The notes: a model not told the origin generated them from the sequence alone. A stretch of 64,000 nucleotides of DNA from [Leptolyngbya] sp. JSC-1 (GCA_000733415.1 KL662191.1:3679643-3743642); one strand, 5' to 3'; counted from the stretch's first letter, positions 26,301 to 34,954 are shown. Program-made: numbers and translations.

Positions 26301-26938
26301 AATACGCCGCTGATGTCGGTACCCACCAGCATCGTGCCCTGAACTTCCATCGTCACCGAAACCATCAGGGGACGGCGCTCTCCCTTCTGCTGAAACACCT
26401 CTTCGACCGCATTCAGAGCAGCCTTGATTTGCAGCACATCCTGACAGGTTTCCACAATGAATAGGTCAACGCCGCCGTCAAACAAGCCCTCAGCCTGAAC
26501 CATGAACCCTGCCTTTAGTTCGTCGTAGCTAATGTGGCCCAGGGTGGGTAGTTTGGTTCCCGGCCCAATCGAGCCTGCCACAAAGCGCGGTTTCTCAGGG
26601 GTAGAAAACTCAGTTGTGCATTGTTTGGCCAATTCAGCCGCTGTTTTGCTGATTGTGTAGGCCTGATCCGCCAGATTGTACTCAGCTAGAACCAAGGGAC
26701 TGCTGCCGAAGGTGTCAGTCTCAATCACATCAGCTCCAGCCGCCAAGAAATCTCGGTGAACTTTGGCAATGGCCTCTGGTTTGGTTATGACTAGGTATTC
26801 GTTACACCCTTCGTACTCTGCTCCGCCAAAGTCTGTTGTCGTCAGGTTTTGCGCCTGAATATTGGTTCCCATTGCTCCATCAAAAACAATCAATGGGCGA
26901 TCGGGGTGATGAAGACGAGTCAGAAAAGGGTTACTCAT
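23303..26938 (-). CDS. metH: cobalamin-dependent methionine synthase
   Basis: MetH transfers a methyl group from methyl-tetrahydrofolate to homocysteine through cobalamin. The 1211-residue protein has all modules: homocysteine-binding barrel (1–330) with the zinc ligands in VIGGCCGTRP, the pterin-binding barrel (about 355–640), the cobalamin cap and B12 domain with DVHDIGKNLV near residue 765 and ALTPKFV, and a C-terminal reactivation domain (about 920–1211). A charged linker of about 35 residues (rich in Lys/Glu/Pro) precedes the last domain. Length is normal. No cobalamin riboswitch is visible upstream. Confidence 0.97.
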   Translation of the reverse strand: MSNPFLTRLHHPDRPLIVFDGAMGTNIQAQNLTTTDFGGAEYEGCNEYLVITKPEAIAKVHRDFLAAGADVIETDTFGSSPLVLAEYNLADQAYTISKTAAELAKQCTTEFSTPEKPRFVAGSIGPGTKLPTLGHISYDELKAGFMVQAEGLFDGGVDLFIVETCQDVLQIKAALNAVEEVFQQKGERRPLMVSVTMEVQGTMLVGTDISGVLAILEPYPIDILGLNCATGPDRMADHIKYLTENAPFVVSCIPNAGLPENVGGHAHYRLTPTELRLALHKFVEDWGVQVIGGCCGTRPEHIKELAEIAKTLKPKERAVRINERAWMNGQVYASETPRPALNYSPAAASIYTAQPYQQDNSFLIVGERLNASGSKKVRELLNADDWDGLIAIAKSQVKEGAHVLDVNVDYVGRDGERDMQELVSRLVTNVTIPLMLDSTEWTKMEAGLKVAGGKCILNSTNYEDGPERFFKVLELAKKYGAGVVVGTIDEDGMARTAAKKFQIAQRAYRDAVEFGIPPHEIFFDTLALPISTGIEEDRENGKATIEAIQMIREQLPGVHFMLGVSNISFGLSPAARITLNSTFLHEAMQAGMDGAIVSAAKILPLAKITPEQQQVCRDLIYDRRRFEGDICVYDPLTALTTMFEGVSAKDARSGSSLADLPIEERLKQHIIDGERIGLEEALKIALEQYQPLEIINTFLLDGMKVVGELFGSGQMQLPFVLQSAETMKAAVAFLEPLMEKTDTSDGKGVFVIATVKGDVHDIGKNLVDIILTNNGYKVINLGIKQPVENIIDAYHEHKADCIAMSGLLVKSTAFMKENLEVFNQRGITVPVILGGAALTPKFVYEDCQNTYSGQVIYGKDAFADLTFMDRLMPAKRQGKWDDLEGFTEDYAQYNQKGRQAVEAAEQELNGAAKTKKPAEPEVIDTRRSEAVEIDIPRPTPPFWGTQILNPEDIPLDELFWHLDLQALIAGQWQFRKPKDQSREEYDAFLAEKVYPILEQWQQRLKSEEWLHPQLVYGYFPCAAEGNSVKIYDPSVIEQGLTPQTATPLVTWTFPRQKSMRRLCIADFFLPLEANRFDVFPMQAVTMGHIATEKAQELFKANNYTDYLYFHGMAVQMAEALAEWAHARIRRELGYGDQEPDNIRDMLAQRYQGSRYSFGYPACPNIQDQYRQLELLGAERIDMAMDESEQLYPEQSTTAIIVYHPVAKYFSA

Positions 26939-27072
26939 GGGCGTTGCTCAAATCTGTCCGAAGTGATAAAGCTAACTCTAGATTATCAAGCCCTCCAGGC
27001 GATGCGAAGTTGCTCAGCGATGAGGTTTTTGTAAAGCCATGTAAAGCCGGATCAAAACAATAGCTAACTCAT

Positions 27073-28164
27073 TCATCGCAGACTGCCGCGTTTGATTTGT
27101 TCTCGTTCAATTGCCTCGAAGAGCGCCCGAAAATTACCTTCTCCGAAGCCGTCGGCGGTACGCATCGGTTGATGGTTCTGACCGTAGGGCATTTCGAGCC
27201 GGTAGGTGCGGCGCTCAATTAGCTCAAAGAAAAACGTGGGCTGGTCAAAAATAGGCTGAGTAAAGGCTTGTAGCAGTAAGGCCTGTGGGTTATCAGGTGG
27301 CCAATCTGCCAATACTTCTTGCTGAGCCATCGCCTGCCATTCCTGAAGGCTGAGCTGAAACCCTGGACGCTGCCCCAGTTGCTCATAGTAGGTCATCGGT
27401 ACCGACAGAAATGCCAGACCTCGTTGGCGTAATTGGGCGATCAGCGGCAAGATTTGATCAGTGCGGAGAGCGAGGTGCTGAATGCCAGGACCACGATTCC
27501 AATCCAGAAATTCCTGAATTTGAGACGTGGAAGAGGCTGGTTCGTTAATTGGGAATTGTACTGATCCGCCTGGGTGACATAAAACCTGGCTACAGAGACC
27601 AGAGCGCTCGGTTTGAATCGCAAAGTTCTGACGGCGCTGGAGGCCGAAGACAGCCTCATACCAGCCAATTGCTCGTTCCAGATCGCCCTGCTCTACATTC
27701 AGGACCACATGGTCGATACCAATGAACTCAGAACCAGTTCTGTCAGATGTGAATCGGTCAGGATTGGCTGGTGAGCTAGCGTGGGTTGGTTCGATCAGCG
27801 TGTGCTGCAAATCCCCCCAGCCTCGGATCTGAGCAGTTTTCTGCTGACGGCTCTGGCTATACTGAATCGGTTGCAGGACCGTTGTGCCCGCTTCTACCGC
27901 CCGCTGCAAGACGGTTTCTAGACTAGCAACTTGAAAGGCCAGATCTGCAACTCCTGCGGGATGCCGTTGCAAGTAGGCTGCAATCGGGCTGGCTTGGGAA
28001 CAGGGTGAAGAAACCCAGAACCGAATTGCGGAGTTGCCGAGTTCTACCGTTATGCTGTGGGCTGTCCTGTGGGTAGCGATTTGCTGAAAGCCAAACGTTT
28101 GAGTGAACCATTTCTGCCAGCGTGAGGCATCTTCGACATAGAAGTGAATGTGGTCAATGTTCAT
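27073..28164 (-). CDS. hppD: 4-hydroxyphenylpyruvate dioxygenase
   Basis: The enzyme converts 4-hydroxyphenylpyruvate to homogentisate, the precursor of tocopherol (and, in plants, plastoquinone). The 363-residue protein is a two-module VOC-fold dioxygenase. The first half begins MNIDHIHFYVEDASRWQKWF; the second has FIGIDHVVLNVEQGDLERAI, the iron-binding HLALRTDQI and the C-terminal FFFELIERR that supplies the Glu ligand. ATG 28164 is preferred over the open start at 28233, since the family starts at this strand. It lies upstream of metH on the same strand with 134 bp between; a separate promoter is likely. Confidence 0.93.
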   Translation of the reverse strand: MNIDHIHFYVEDASRWQKWFTQTFGFQQIATHRTAHSITVELGNSAIRFWVSSPCSQASPIAAYLQRHPAGVADLAFQVASLETVLQRAVEAGTTVLQPIQYSQSRQQKTAQIRGWGDLQHTLIEPTHASSPANPDRFTSDRTGSEFIGIDHVVLNVEQGDLERAIGWYEAVFGLQRRQNFAIQTERSGLCSQVLCHPGGSVQFPINEPASSTSQIQEFLDWNRGPGIQHLALRTDQILPLIAQLRQRGLAFLSVPMTYYEQLGQRPGFQLSLQEWQAMAQQEVLADWPPDNPQALLLQAFTQPIFDQPTFFFELIERRTYRLEMPYGQNHQPMRTADGFGEGNFRALFEAIEREQIKRGSLR

Positions 28165-28364
28165 CACTGCTCCAGTCGATTCAAATCCGACCCGGTCAGG
28201 CAAAATTGTGTCAGGCAAAATCTTGCTAGGCAAGGTTGCAGCAAGACAGACAACGCAGGTTTAATAACGTCCACTCCTACCTCCTTTGCAACACGCTAAA
28301 GTTTGCCAGCAGTTTAGCCTATTCTGCTGTAAAGCCGAGAGTCACTCTGGATAGAAACTTGACA

Positions 28365-29072
28365 TTAGAGAAAAACATGGCTTTCCGGTTGGAGATTGAT
28401 TTCCAGCGGAATGGCTTGGGGTTCTAGCGTCAGGGTAAAGGCAATTGTCGCTGCGGCTGTTTCGGGACGCAACATTTTGCTGCGGTCTACTTTTAAGCTG
28501 ACATTGTCCCAAAATGGCGAATCAATGCCGCCAAAGTAGAACAGCGTAAATTTGACACCGAAGCGCTTAAGTTCATCGGCCATTGCCTTACTGAAGCCAA
28601 CAACACCAAATTTAGAGGCGCAATAGGCAGCAGCCATCGCCATTGGATGCTTGCCCAAAATCCCAACCAAATTGCAGATATGTCCAGACTTCTGCTCCTT
28701 CATCAGGTTGGCCGCGGCCTGACTGGTGTAAAAGCTGCCCTTCAGGTTCAGATCCAACATGTACTCTAAATCAGCAGGTTCTAATTTGTTGTACTGCTTC
28801 AGCAGACCGGCTCCAGCTGCATTCACCAGCACGTCAATTTTGCCGAACTGGGCCACGGCCTTTTGCATCAAAGCCTCTGCTTGACCTGAATCGGTAATGT
28901 CGGTTGGAACCACAAGCGTCGGGGTGTCAGACACGGAGGCGGCCAAATCAGTGAGTTGTGTTTGATCTCTGGCCGCTAGCACCAAACTCGCGCCTTGCGC
29001 TGCCAACAAAGGAACCAGGGCACGACCGATGCCGCCTGTTGCGCCCACAACGACCACGACTTTAGATTGCAT
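28365..29072 (-). CDS. short-chain dehydrogenase/reductase
   Basis: A 235-residue classical SDR: NAD(P)-binding GATGGIGRAL near the N-terminus, NAAGAG (about 87–92), and the catalytic Ser, Tyr and Lys in the YCASKFG region. AARD after the second strand hints at NADP preference. The substrate is unknown. The C-terminus (ATIAFTLTLEPQAIPLEINLQPES) is typical of the YdfG/YqjQ-like branch. It follows the unknown 263-residue gene on the same strand after 89 bp and stands upstream of hppD. Confidence 0.9.
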   Translation of the reverse strand: MQSKVVVVVGATGGIGRALVPLLAAQGASLVLAARDQTQLTDLAASVSDTPTLVVPTDITDSGQAEALMQKAVAQFGKIDVLVNAAGAGLLKQYNKLEPADLEYMLDLNLKGSFYTSQAAANLMKEQKSGHICNLVGILGKHPMAMAAAYCASKFGVVGFSKAMADELKRFGVKFTLFYFGGIDSPFWDNVSLKVDRSKMLRPETAAATIAFTLTLEPQAIPLEINLQPESHVFL

Positions 29073-29161
29073 GTTTACATTTCTTAAGATTTCTTTCTTA
29101 TCATACTGAGCCGCTCAGGTTCGCTCAAGGGCAGGCGGTTCCTGCTCAGCATGCTTCCAAT

Positions 29162-29953
29162 TCAGCGTTGGGGCGTTGCTAAGGCTTTGTCGATGCATTT
29201 TGGCTTGTACTGATTCACCGGATACTGATCCAAATGGCGATAGAGCGCAATCCCAGCACTAATGCGGCAGGTAAAAAATTCGACTACAGCCTGTCCGTCG
29301 GGTAAAACCTTTACCTTGGGAGCCAAATCCTTGGGAGGCTCGGTTTGCCAGTGCCACTTCGCCTGCTGAGGAATCGCATCGATTGGGCGGTGGTGCGTCC
29401 AGTTCCGATAGGCTCCAAGTGCCCCAAATTCTCGCAGTTCGCGACAGAGCAGCGATGCGACTAGGAATGAAACGGCTGATCGATCGCCATCAATTGCCTC
29501 CATGAAATCCATCAATGCGCCTTCGGGTTTCGGTGGCTGCTTAAAATTGCCGCTGGCTGATAGTGCTTTCTCTAAATGGGCAGTAGTTGCTAGTTCTTCG
29601 GGCAGAGCCAATACCAATCCAGCTCCATTGTCTCCATCCCGGTATAAGTAACTGACTAGCCGCCAGGTAGGCTTCAAGTCTAGCCCTGGCAGTTTCAGCA
29701 ACGCTGCGCCTGGGTTAACCATGCTGACTGACCAACGTCGCAGGGATTGAGGGGCTGTAATTTCTTCTGGCGTCAGCCCACCGAAAGCAAACACGCTGCT
29801 CAGATCGTCTAGCGATTTTGGTTCTGGAATGTCATCAATGTCATCAATTCCAGTCCAAGTCTGAACTTGCTTGTCCGCATCAATGACAATCGCATTCTGA
29901 ATGTACTGTCTGACTTGCTGAACTGCTGCTAACGGAAACCTTTGGATTGACAT
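29162..29953 (-). CDS. unknown soluble protein
   Basis: A 263-residue soluble protein without signal or membrane segment. Visible pieces are an N-terminal helix (AAVQQVRQYIQNAIVID), an acidic IDDIDDIPEP stretch and a conserved-looking core RDGDNGAGLVLALPEELA, followed by GDRSAVSFLVASLLCRELREFGALG and WHWQTEPP. I do not recognise the family. Base and codon use look like its neighbours. Start ATG 29953 is the only plausible one. It is followed by the SDR gene. Confidence 0.65.
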   Translation of the reverse strand: MSIQRFPLAAVQQVRQYIQNAIVIDADKQVQTWTGIDDIDDIPEPKSLDDLSSVFAFGGLTPEEITAPQSLRRWSVSMVNPGAALLKLPGLDLKPTWRLVSYLYRDGDNGAGLVLALPEELATTAHLEKALSASGNFKQPPKPEGALMDFMEAIDGDRSAVSFLVASLLCRELREFGALGAYRNWTHHRPIDAIPQQAKWHWQTEPPKDLAPKVKVLPDGQAVVEFFTCRISAGIALYRHLDQYPVNQYKPKCIDKALATPQR

Positions 29954-30180
29954 GTATAACGCAAGAGCATAGAGGCTAGCAGCCCTGCTGACCGGGCATG
30001 ATTTACTTCATCGCAAATTGAGGCCATGAAACTTGCTTATCAAACAGCGGCACTTCTGACAAGCCGGCTGTCAGCTCTGCGCTTCTAGTGTCCAGAAAAG
30101 AACTATCGGTGCAGAGTATAGCAACTCAACATCGTATCAGTATTCAAGGTTCCCGTATTTTCTAGGCTAACCACCAAATC

Positions 30181-30206
30181 ACCCTGAAGGATAGACCATC
30201 CAGGGT
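30181..30206 (-). terminator. hairpin after the WecB/TagA gene
   Basis: ACCCTG (30181–30186) pairs with CAGGGT (30201–30206), with an inner GGAT/ATCC pairing, 44 bases after the glycosyltransferase stop. No good U-run follows, so termination is uncertain. Confidence 0.4.
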
Positions 30207-30249
30207 AATAAGGATCCAATGTGAAATTTCTATGTCTCTACAGCGGTTT

Positions 30250-31059
30250 CTAAATCAGCAAACTATCACATTTGACCGGGCTACTCGACTTTTGCTCTTG
30301 TGGCTTGGCATCAGCAAAGGGTTCAACGTAGAGATCAAGCAGTTGCAGCAGGGCATACCAAAAAAAAGACGGTCCTTCGATCAAATAGCGCTTCCAGAGG
30401 CGACGCGGCTCTGAAAGCAGCCGATGTAGCCATTCCAGCCCCATCTCGCTGATCCATCGGGGCGCACGACTAACGTTGCCAGCCTCAAAATCGATGGTTG
30501 CGCCGATAGCCATAAAGATTTTGATGTTTTTGAATTGGTCGCGATACTTGTAGATAAACTTCTCTTGCTTTGGAGAACCAACCCCAATCGCCAGTACGGT
30601 TGCTTCAGACTGGTTGACCAAGTCAATCAGTTTCTGACATTCAGCCTCATTGTTCTCAAAACCATAGGAAGGGGAATGGGCACCGACAACGATTTCTCGC
30701 CCAACTTTGGCGTTGATGCGTCGTTGGGCTTCAGCCGCTACCCCTTCAGCCGCTCCCAACAGGAAGATTTTGATATCCCTATTGCTGCGGTGGTACCAGT
30801 AGAAGGCTGGGAACAAATCAGAGCCAGAAATTTTTTCGCAAATTGGTGAGCCAAGCAGTCGCGAAATGTAATAAAGAATTTTGCTATCACAAGTGCGAAA
30901 ATCTGCCATGCTGTAAGCTTCAAAGAACTCCCGATCTTTTTGCAGCCTGACCAAATGATCAACGTTAGGGGTAAACACAACTCCTTGATTAAGTTTCAGC
31001 AGCAGCTCTGCCATTGTTAGGTTGTCAATTGCCGTATTCAGTAGTTTGACGCTGCTCAT
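30250..31059 (-). CDS. WecB/TagA/CpsF-family glycosyltransferase
   Basis: A 269-residue enzyme of the GT26 family, which adds N-acetylmannosaminuronic acid or similar sugars to lipid-linked intermediates of polysaccharides. Signatures are VVFTPNVDHLVRLQKD, the ADFRTCDSKIL… SGSDLFP block, IFLLGAAEGVAAEA, and AIGVGSPKQEKFI with a following MAIGATIDFEAGN. A long C-terminal amphipathic helix (EWLHRLLSEPRRLWKRYL) for membrane binding is present. No partner sugar genes are near, so it is an isolated exopolysaccharide gene. Confidence 0.92.
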   Translation of the reverse strand: MSSVKLLNTAIDNLTMAELLLKLNQGVVFTPNVDHLVRLQKDREFFEAYSMADFRTCDSKILYYISRLLGSPICEKISGSDLFPAFYWYHRSNRDIKIFLLGAAEGVAAEAQRRINAKVGREIVVGAHSPSYGFENNEAECQKLIDLVNQSEATVLAIGVGSPKQEKFIYKYRDQFKNIKIFMAIGATIDFEAGNVSRAPRWISEMGLEWLHRLLSEPRRLWKRYLIEGPSFFWYALLQLLDLYVEPFADAKPQEQKSSSPVKCDSLLI

Positions 31060-31847
31060 CTAAAACACTCCTCTCAACCTGTTTCTATCAGTTTCGTTAA
31101 CCGCTACTGAATTCAATCAGTGACCTTACAGAGGCTGCCTTCTGCTCGAATCAAGCCCATCAGGAGCAGTATGTCTGCATTTTTAATTACAATAAAGCTC
31201 TACAACAATCACCGCAGAATTACTGAAACCGATGTTTGAAACCAAGCATTAAATATCAAACATTACCAAGTTACTAAAATTTAAGTTAGATACCGCTGAA
31301 CTGCTTGCGCTGTGTCCTCTAGAGTTACATTTCTGCTGCAAAAATGCCAGCTTCCAGCGGCAAGTTTACTGAAACCTCACAACTCAATGCTGCCAACAGC
31401 TAGCTGCCTGATGAATTCAATCCGTATCTTCTCGAGTTAGGGCTTCAATTCACGGAGGAGCAACCCTCGCCTCTTCACAGAAAATTTACACTTCCTGCTG
31501 CTAGCCAACTTCTAACTCTATGCTCGCCTCTAGCCTAGGAAGGCAGCAATTGGCCCAGGAAACTACAGAGTAATAAACTGGAGAGATAAATTTGTAACAC
31601 AGACGGAACAAACTGTACTGTAGCTGTTACCTGCTGTAGTGATGGGGATTCACCTTGATAGGTTTATCCACAAACTAGCCGCAGTGTCAATAGTAGGTTA
31701 GTAGTACAGATGTCGGTCCTACGGAGGCCGAATCATAGTCCGAAGACGCCTTTGGCAATATGTTACTATGGGGGTATCCCAGTGGGTGGAGCCTCAAAAC
31801 TCGCCTCACTTCAGGATTTGCACTGTTACAAATCGAAATGAGGCGTA
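31060..31847. other. long intergenic region with structured leader
   Basis: About 790 bp between divergent genes. The left part is AT-rich promoter-type sequence for the glycosyltransferase and shows no gene. The right part, from about 31700, is dense in inverted repeats and is listed separately as a candidate leader RNA. Confidence 0.55.
31713..31847 (+). promoter_or_regulatory. candidate structured leader RNA hiding a ribosome site
   Basis: Three hairpins follow one another. TCGG/CCGA at 31713–31731 has inner pairs. CATAGT (31734–31739) pairs with ACTATG (31765–31770) and contains an inner CCGAA/TTTGG stem. A long hairpin joins CGCCTCA (31802–31808) to TGAGGCG (31839–31845), extended by TTC/GAA and ATTTG/CAAAT around an 8-base loop. 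Its 3' arm contains GAGG (31840–31843), the ribosome site of the ATG at 31848. It matches no riboswitch class I know. Confidence 0.5.
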
Positions 31848-31955
31848 ATGGCAAATTCATTTAAGTTTACGGGGAATTTCCCTGATCGGCAGGGGCAGTT
31901 TAATCCTTGCACTGAGCAATTAATCCACTTGAAGGCTTTGAGGTTGTCTGAGTGA
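31848..31955 (+). CDS. 35-residue ORF coupled to the anti-sigma-type gene
   Basis: ATG 31848 opens a 35-codon ORF (starting MANSFKFTGNFPDRQGQ and ending LIHLKALRLSE). Its TGA at 31953–31955 overlaps the GTG start of the next gene at 31952, as GTGA. A GAGG ribosome site lies four bases upstream, inside the hairpin. The peptide matches nothing I know. The overlap suggests that its translation drives that of the downstream gene, whether or not the peptide itself has a job. Confidence 0.5.
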   Translation: MANSFKFTGNFPDRQGQFNPCTEQLIHLKALRLSE

Positions 31956-32401
31956 TTGCTATTTCACTACGCCCAACTAGTCGTAAGTGGGGCACAGTTA
32001 GTTTCGCCTCTACCCTGCACTTATGTCCGGTTCTAGATCTGTTGGTTGCTGATGTGCCGCCCAAATGGCAGCCTGACGTGCGCTTAGGTTTACAAGAGGC
32101 GCTTGTGAATGCGGCCAAGCATGGCAACAATCTGGATCCTAGTAAAACTATTCTTGTCGAATTCTTTGTCCTAGAGGATCAGCACTGGTGGGTAATTTCG
32201 GATCAGGGAAATGGATTTGTTCCCAGTTGCTCTACCAACCTCGACGACAGCAAGACGGATATTAACGATATTGATGAATGCGGGCGAGGGTTATACATCC
32301 TTCACCAAATTTTTGACCAAGTCCACTGGAATGGTGCGGGAACCGAACTCCGCCTCTGTAAGCAGGTTAGGAGCCGCACAAGGCAGCCCTTAGTTCGTTG
32401 A
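31952..32401 (+). CDS. anti-sigma-factor-type ATPase (RsbW-like)
   Basis: A 149-residue GHKL-fold protein. The N-box is EALVNAAKHGN (about 48–58), G1 is DQGNGF and G2 is GRGLYIL, as in RsbW/SpoIIAB serine kinases that bind sigma factors or phosphorylate STAS antagonists. N-terminal MIAISLRPTSRKWGTVSFAST is typical for cyanobacterial members. It uses the GTG at 31952, which comes directly after a stop in its own frame, so no earlier start exists. No STAS or PP2C partner is in the window. The start has no ribosome site of its own, consistent with coupling to the 35-codon ORF. Confidence 0.88.
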   Translation: MIAISLRPTSRKWGTVSFASTLHLCPVLDLLVADVPPKWQPDVRLGLQEALVNAAKHGNNLDPSKTILVEFFVLEDQHWWVISDQGNGFVPSCSTNLDDSKTDINDIDECGRGLYILHQIFDQVHWNGAGTELRLCKQVRSRTRQPLVR

Positions 32402-32431
32402 ATTGTTGAATCGATTACACTTACGTGAGCA

Positions 32432-33865
32432 TCAATCTGCCTGAGTTGGCACTTTAGCACTCCTCTGACTGTACCAGGTTTGTAGCGCTAATTGGTGCAC
32501 TTCACGCCAAGGCAAGTTATGCTGCTGAGCGAGCTGGGCACAATCTTCATATTCGGGTTGCACGTTCGTAATCGTACCGTTGTGGTGGGCTATTTTGAGC
32601 CGAACTCGACCATAAGGAATTGTCACAGTTTCAATTGCACGTTCTAATACCGATCGCTGCTGAATAGAATGCCGAATTCCCAAGGTAGTGGTTTCCCGAA
32701 ATAGAATAGCCTCGCAGGTAGCTACCTGTGCTGGATCGCAAATGACTGTCAGCAACACGCCAGGACGAGATTTTTTCATGCCGATGCTTTGGGTAAACAC
32801 ATCCAGTGCTCCTGCTGCCAATAAGGCTGTCATGACATAGCCAATTGCCTGAGGATTCAGATCATCGATTTGAGTTTCTAGAACTGCAACCGTATCCAAT
32901 CCAGCCTCTAGTGTTGCCGAAGCGAGAACTCTCTCGCTTGCTGTGCCTGGATTAGCAGCAGGATGGGACAAGGATTGATGGGGATGGTTAGCGACTGCCT
33001 CAGCCTTGCTGTCTGCCTCGCCAATCCACAGCCGCAAAATATTGGGAATGGCAAGATTGGTTGAACCCGCGCCCAAACCAACCTGTTGTAGCAGCAGCGG
33101 TGGTGGTGCCCCAAACCCAGTGGCTAATGTGGTGACAATCGCAGCCCCTGTTGGTGTCACTAACTCTTTCTCAATCCCATTGCTGTAAATAGGAACTTGC
33201 CGCATCTCCCAAAGCTTGAGGACTGCTGGTGCCGGAACTGGAAGGCGACCATGAGCCGCCCAAACTGTGCCACCTCCAATCGGCAATGCTGAACAGTAGA
33301 GCTGTTCAATGCCCAGCCAGTCCAATCCTAGACAGGTGCCTACAATATCGACGATGGCGTCCGTAGCACCCACTTCATGGAAATGAACTTGTTCCGGAGG
33401 AATGCCATGAACGGCAGCCTCAGCCTCGGCTAAGCGACGAAAAACGGCCAAACTCCAGTCCGTGACCCGAACCGGCAGATGGGCTAAGCGAATTAGCTGT
33501 TCGATCTCAGGCAGATGACGAGAATGGGAGTGGGTTACAGTGGGTGATTCTTGATGGCTGTGGTCGGGATCGGAATGGGCGTGGGCATGAGCATGAGCAG
33601 TGGAGACAGCAGCCTGTAAACCGGTGGGTGAATCGACTGTATGCCCATTGGAGCTAGTCTGGGAGCACAAATGAACATAAACTTTGGTAGCCTGCTGACC
33701 GTTGCGATGGACCAACTCTGCCTGCAAGCCATATTCACGGTTCAGTCCCAATCGTTCTAGTTGCTCAGCTAGATAGGCAAGTGGTACTCCCGCATGAACC
33801 AGGGCACCCAGGCACATATCGCCCGAAACTCCAGTCGGACAGTCTAGGTAGGCTACTTTTGTCAT
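32432..33865 (-). CDS. larC: LarC: nickel insertion protein for the pincer cofactor
   Basis: LarC inserts nickel into the nickel-pincer nucleotide used by lactate racemase-type enzymes. The 477-residue protein begins AYLDCPTGVSGDM, has a His-rich metal loop (about 92–120, with AHAHAHSDPDHSH and THSHSRH), FHEVGATDAIVDIVG, and a C-terminal part with ETQIDDLNPQ and SIGMKKSRPGVLLTVI. In some bacteria larC is split by a programmed frameshift; here it is one continuous frame. No larA, larB or larE is in the window. It diverges from sua5, with 35 bp between the two starts. Confidence 0.92.
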   Translation of the reverse strand: MTKVAYLDCPTGVSGDMCLGALVHAGVPLAYLAEQLERLGLNREYGLQAELVHRNGQQATKVYVHLCSQTSSNGHTVDSPTGLQAAVSTAHAHAHAHSDPDHSHQESPTVTHSHSRHLPEIEQLIRLAHLPVRVTDWSLAVFRRLAEAEAAVHGIPPEQVHFHEVGATDAIVDIVGTCLGLDWLGIEQLYCSALPIGGGTVWAAHGRLPVPAPAVLKLWEMRQVPIYSNGIEKELVTPTGAAIVTTLATGFGAPPPLLLQQVGLGAGSTNLAIPNILRLWIGEADSKAEAVANHPHQSLSHPAANPGTASERVLASATLEAGLDTVAVLETQIDDLNPQAIGYVMTALLAAGALDVFTQSIGMKKSRPGVLLTVICDPAQVATCEAILFRETTTLGIRHSIQQRSVLERAIETVTIPYGRVRLKIAHHNGTITNVQPEYEDCAQLAQQHNLPWREVHQLALQTWYSQRSAKVPTQAD

Positions 33866-33900
33866 AATTGCAGCGTCAGGTAGTTGAAGCAGGGGGTAGT

Positions 33901-34554
33901 ATGGCCGTCATTTATAAGCTCCATCCAGAATCTCCCCAGGCCCATCGCGTGGCCAAAATTCGAGAGGCCCTGCGGGAGGGAGCTGTGATTCTTTATCCCA
34001 CAGACACAGTCTACGCGATTGGTTGCGATCTAAATGCAAAATCAGCTGTAGAGCGGGTCCGACACATCAAGCGAATGTCAAATGATAAGCCACTGACGTT
34101 TCTGTGCTCCTCCTTATCTAATATTGCGGCCTATGCGCAGGTTAGCGATGCGGCCTATCGGTTGATCAAGCGACTGATTCCGGGTCCCTACACGTTTTTG
34201 TTACCTGCCACCAAACTTGTGCCTCGGTTAGTGATGAGTCCAAAACGGAAAACAACCGGCATCCGCGTTCCTAATCACACCATCTGCCAAGCCTTGCTGC
34301 AAGAGTTGGGGAATCCCATCATTTCTACGTCGGCTCCCAGCGTTATTCATCTGGAGGATCAGCCGATTACGCCAACAGAGTTATTCGACCGGCTGGATAA
34401 GGTTGTAGATGTGGTGATTGATGATGGTTCAATGGTGGGCTACCGTGTCTCCACAATTCTGGATTTAACCACAGACGAACCCGTGGTGATTCGCAAGGGC
34501 TTGGGTTGGGAAGCCGTGGCCGATCTAGAGCTAGCAGAAGCGCATGAGGGTTAG
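33901..34554 (+). CDS. tsaC: threonylcarbamoyl-AMP synthase (Sua5/YrdC/TsaC)
   Basis: The enzyme makes threonylcarbamoyl-AMP for the universal t6A modification of tRNAs reading ANN codons. The 217-residue protein contains the YrdC signature region: GAVILYPTDTVYAIGCD, KRMSNDKPLTFLCSSL and the PGPYTFLLPA segment, then KTTGIRVPNH and STSAPS. It lacks the extra C-terminal domain of long Sua5 and is like the cyanobacterial single-domain form. ATG 33901 with GGGGG close upstream is preferred to an open start at 33868. Confidence 0.93.
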   Translation: MAVIYKLHPESPQAHRVAKIREALREGAVILYPTDTVYAIGCDLNAKSAVERVRHIKRMSNDKPLTFLCSSLSNIAAYAQVSDAAYRLIKRLIPGPYTFLLPATKLVPRLVMSPKRKTTGIRVPNHTICQALLQELGNPIISTSAPSVIHLEDQPITPTELFDRLDKVVDVVIDDGSMVGYRVSTILDLTTDEPVVIRKGLGWEAVADLELAEAHEG

Positions 34555-34954
34555 CAAACCCAGAATCAACAAGCTGAGGGCTAGCAAGTGACGGGTGAGA
34601 ACCAGTTGAGAAACTGGCCGATTTACAACACAATGCAGACAAATCACCGATCTAGGGCAAGAATTGCTCAAGTCGTTACACGAAGTGTGTTTTAGCTTAC
34701 AGAGACTTGACAATTACTCCTAGCCGATTACGTCAAAATAGAGGATCAGGAAACCAGTTAAAAAAGTGACAGTGTTTTTTCCGAAAAATTCGCAGTCCCT
34801 CTGAGCCATGTTGTAGACACAGGAAGTGGAGCAGAAACAACTTCGCTCGTTTTGGACTCCTAATTCTTAAACCCAGTATTTCTTGAATTTAGGAAGATCC
34901 ACAACTTGCACCCGGTGTGATTCTGCCTGCTGTTGTGCATCACCGGAAACAGCC
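34555..34954. other. intergenic region
   Basis: 400 bp before the HetZ-like gene. A small hairpin CCAGTT-gaga-AACTGG at 34602–34617 follows the tsaC stop without a U-run. Some or all of 34883–34954 may be coding if the HetZ-like gene uses its longer start. Nothing else is recognised. Confidence 0.45.

Noticed and set aside
26939..27072. Possible cobalamin, SAM or SAH riboswitch before metH
   Set aside because: I looked for the conserved core words of these classes on the minus strand and found none; the gap is only 134 bp.
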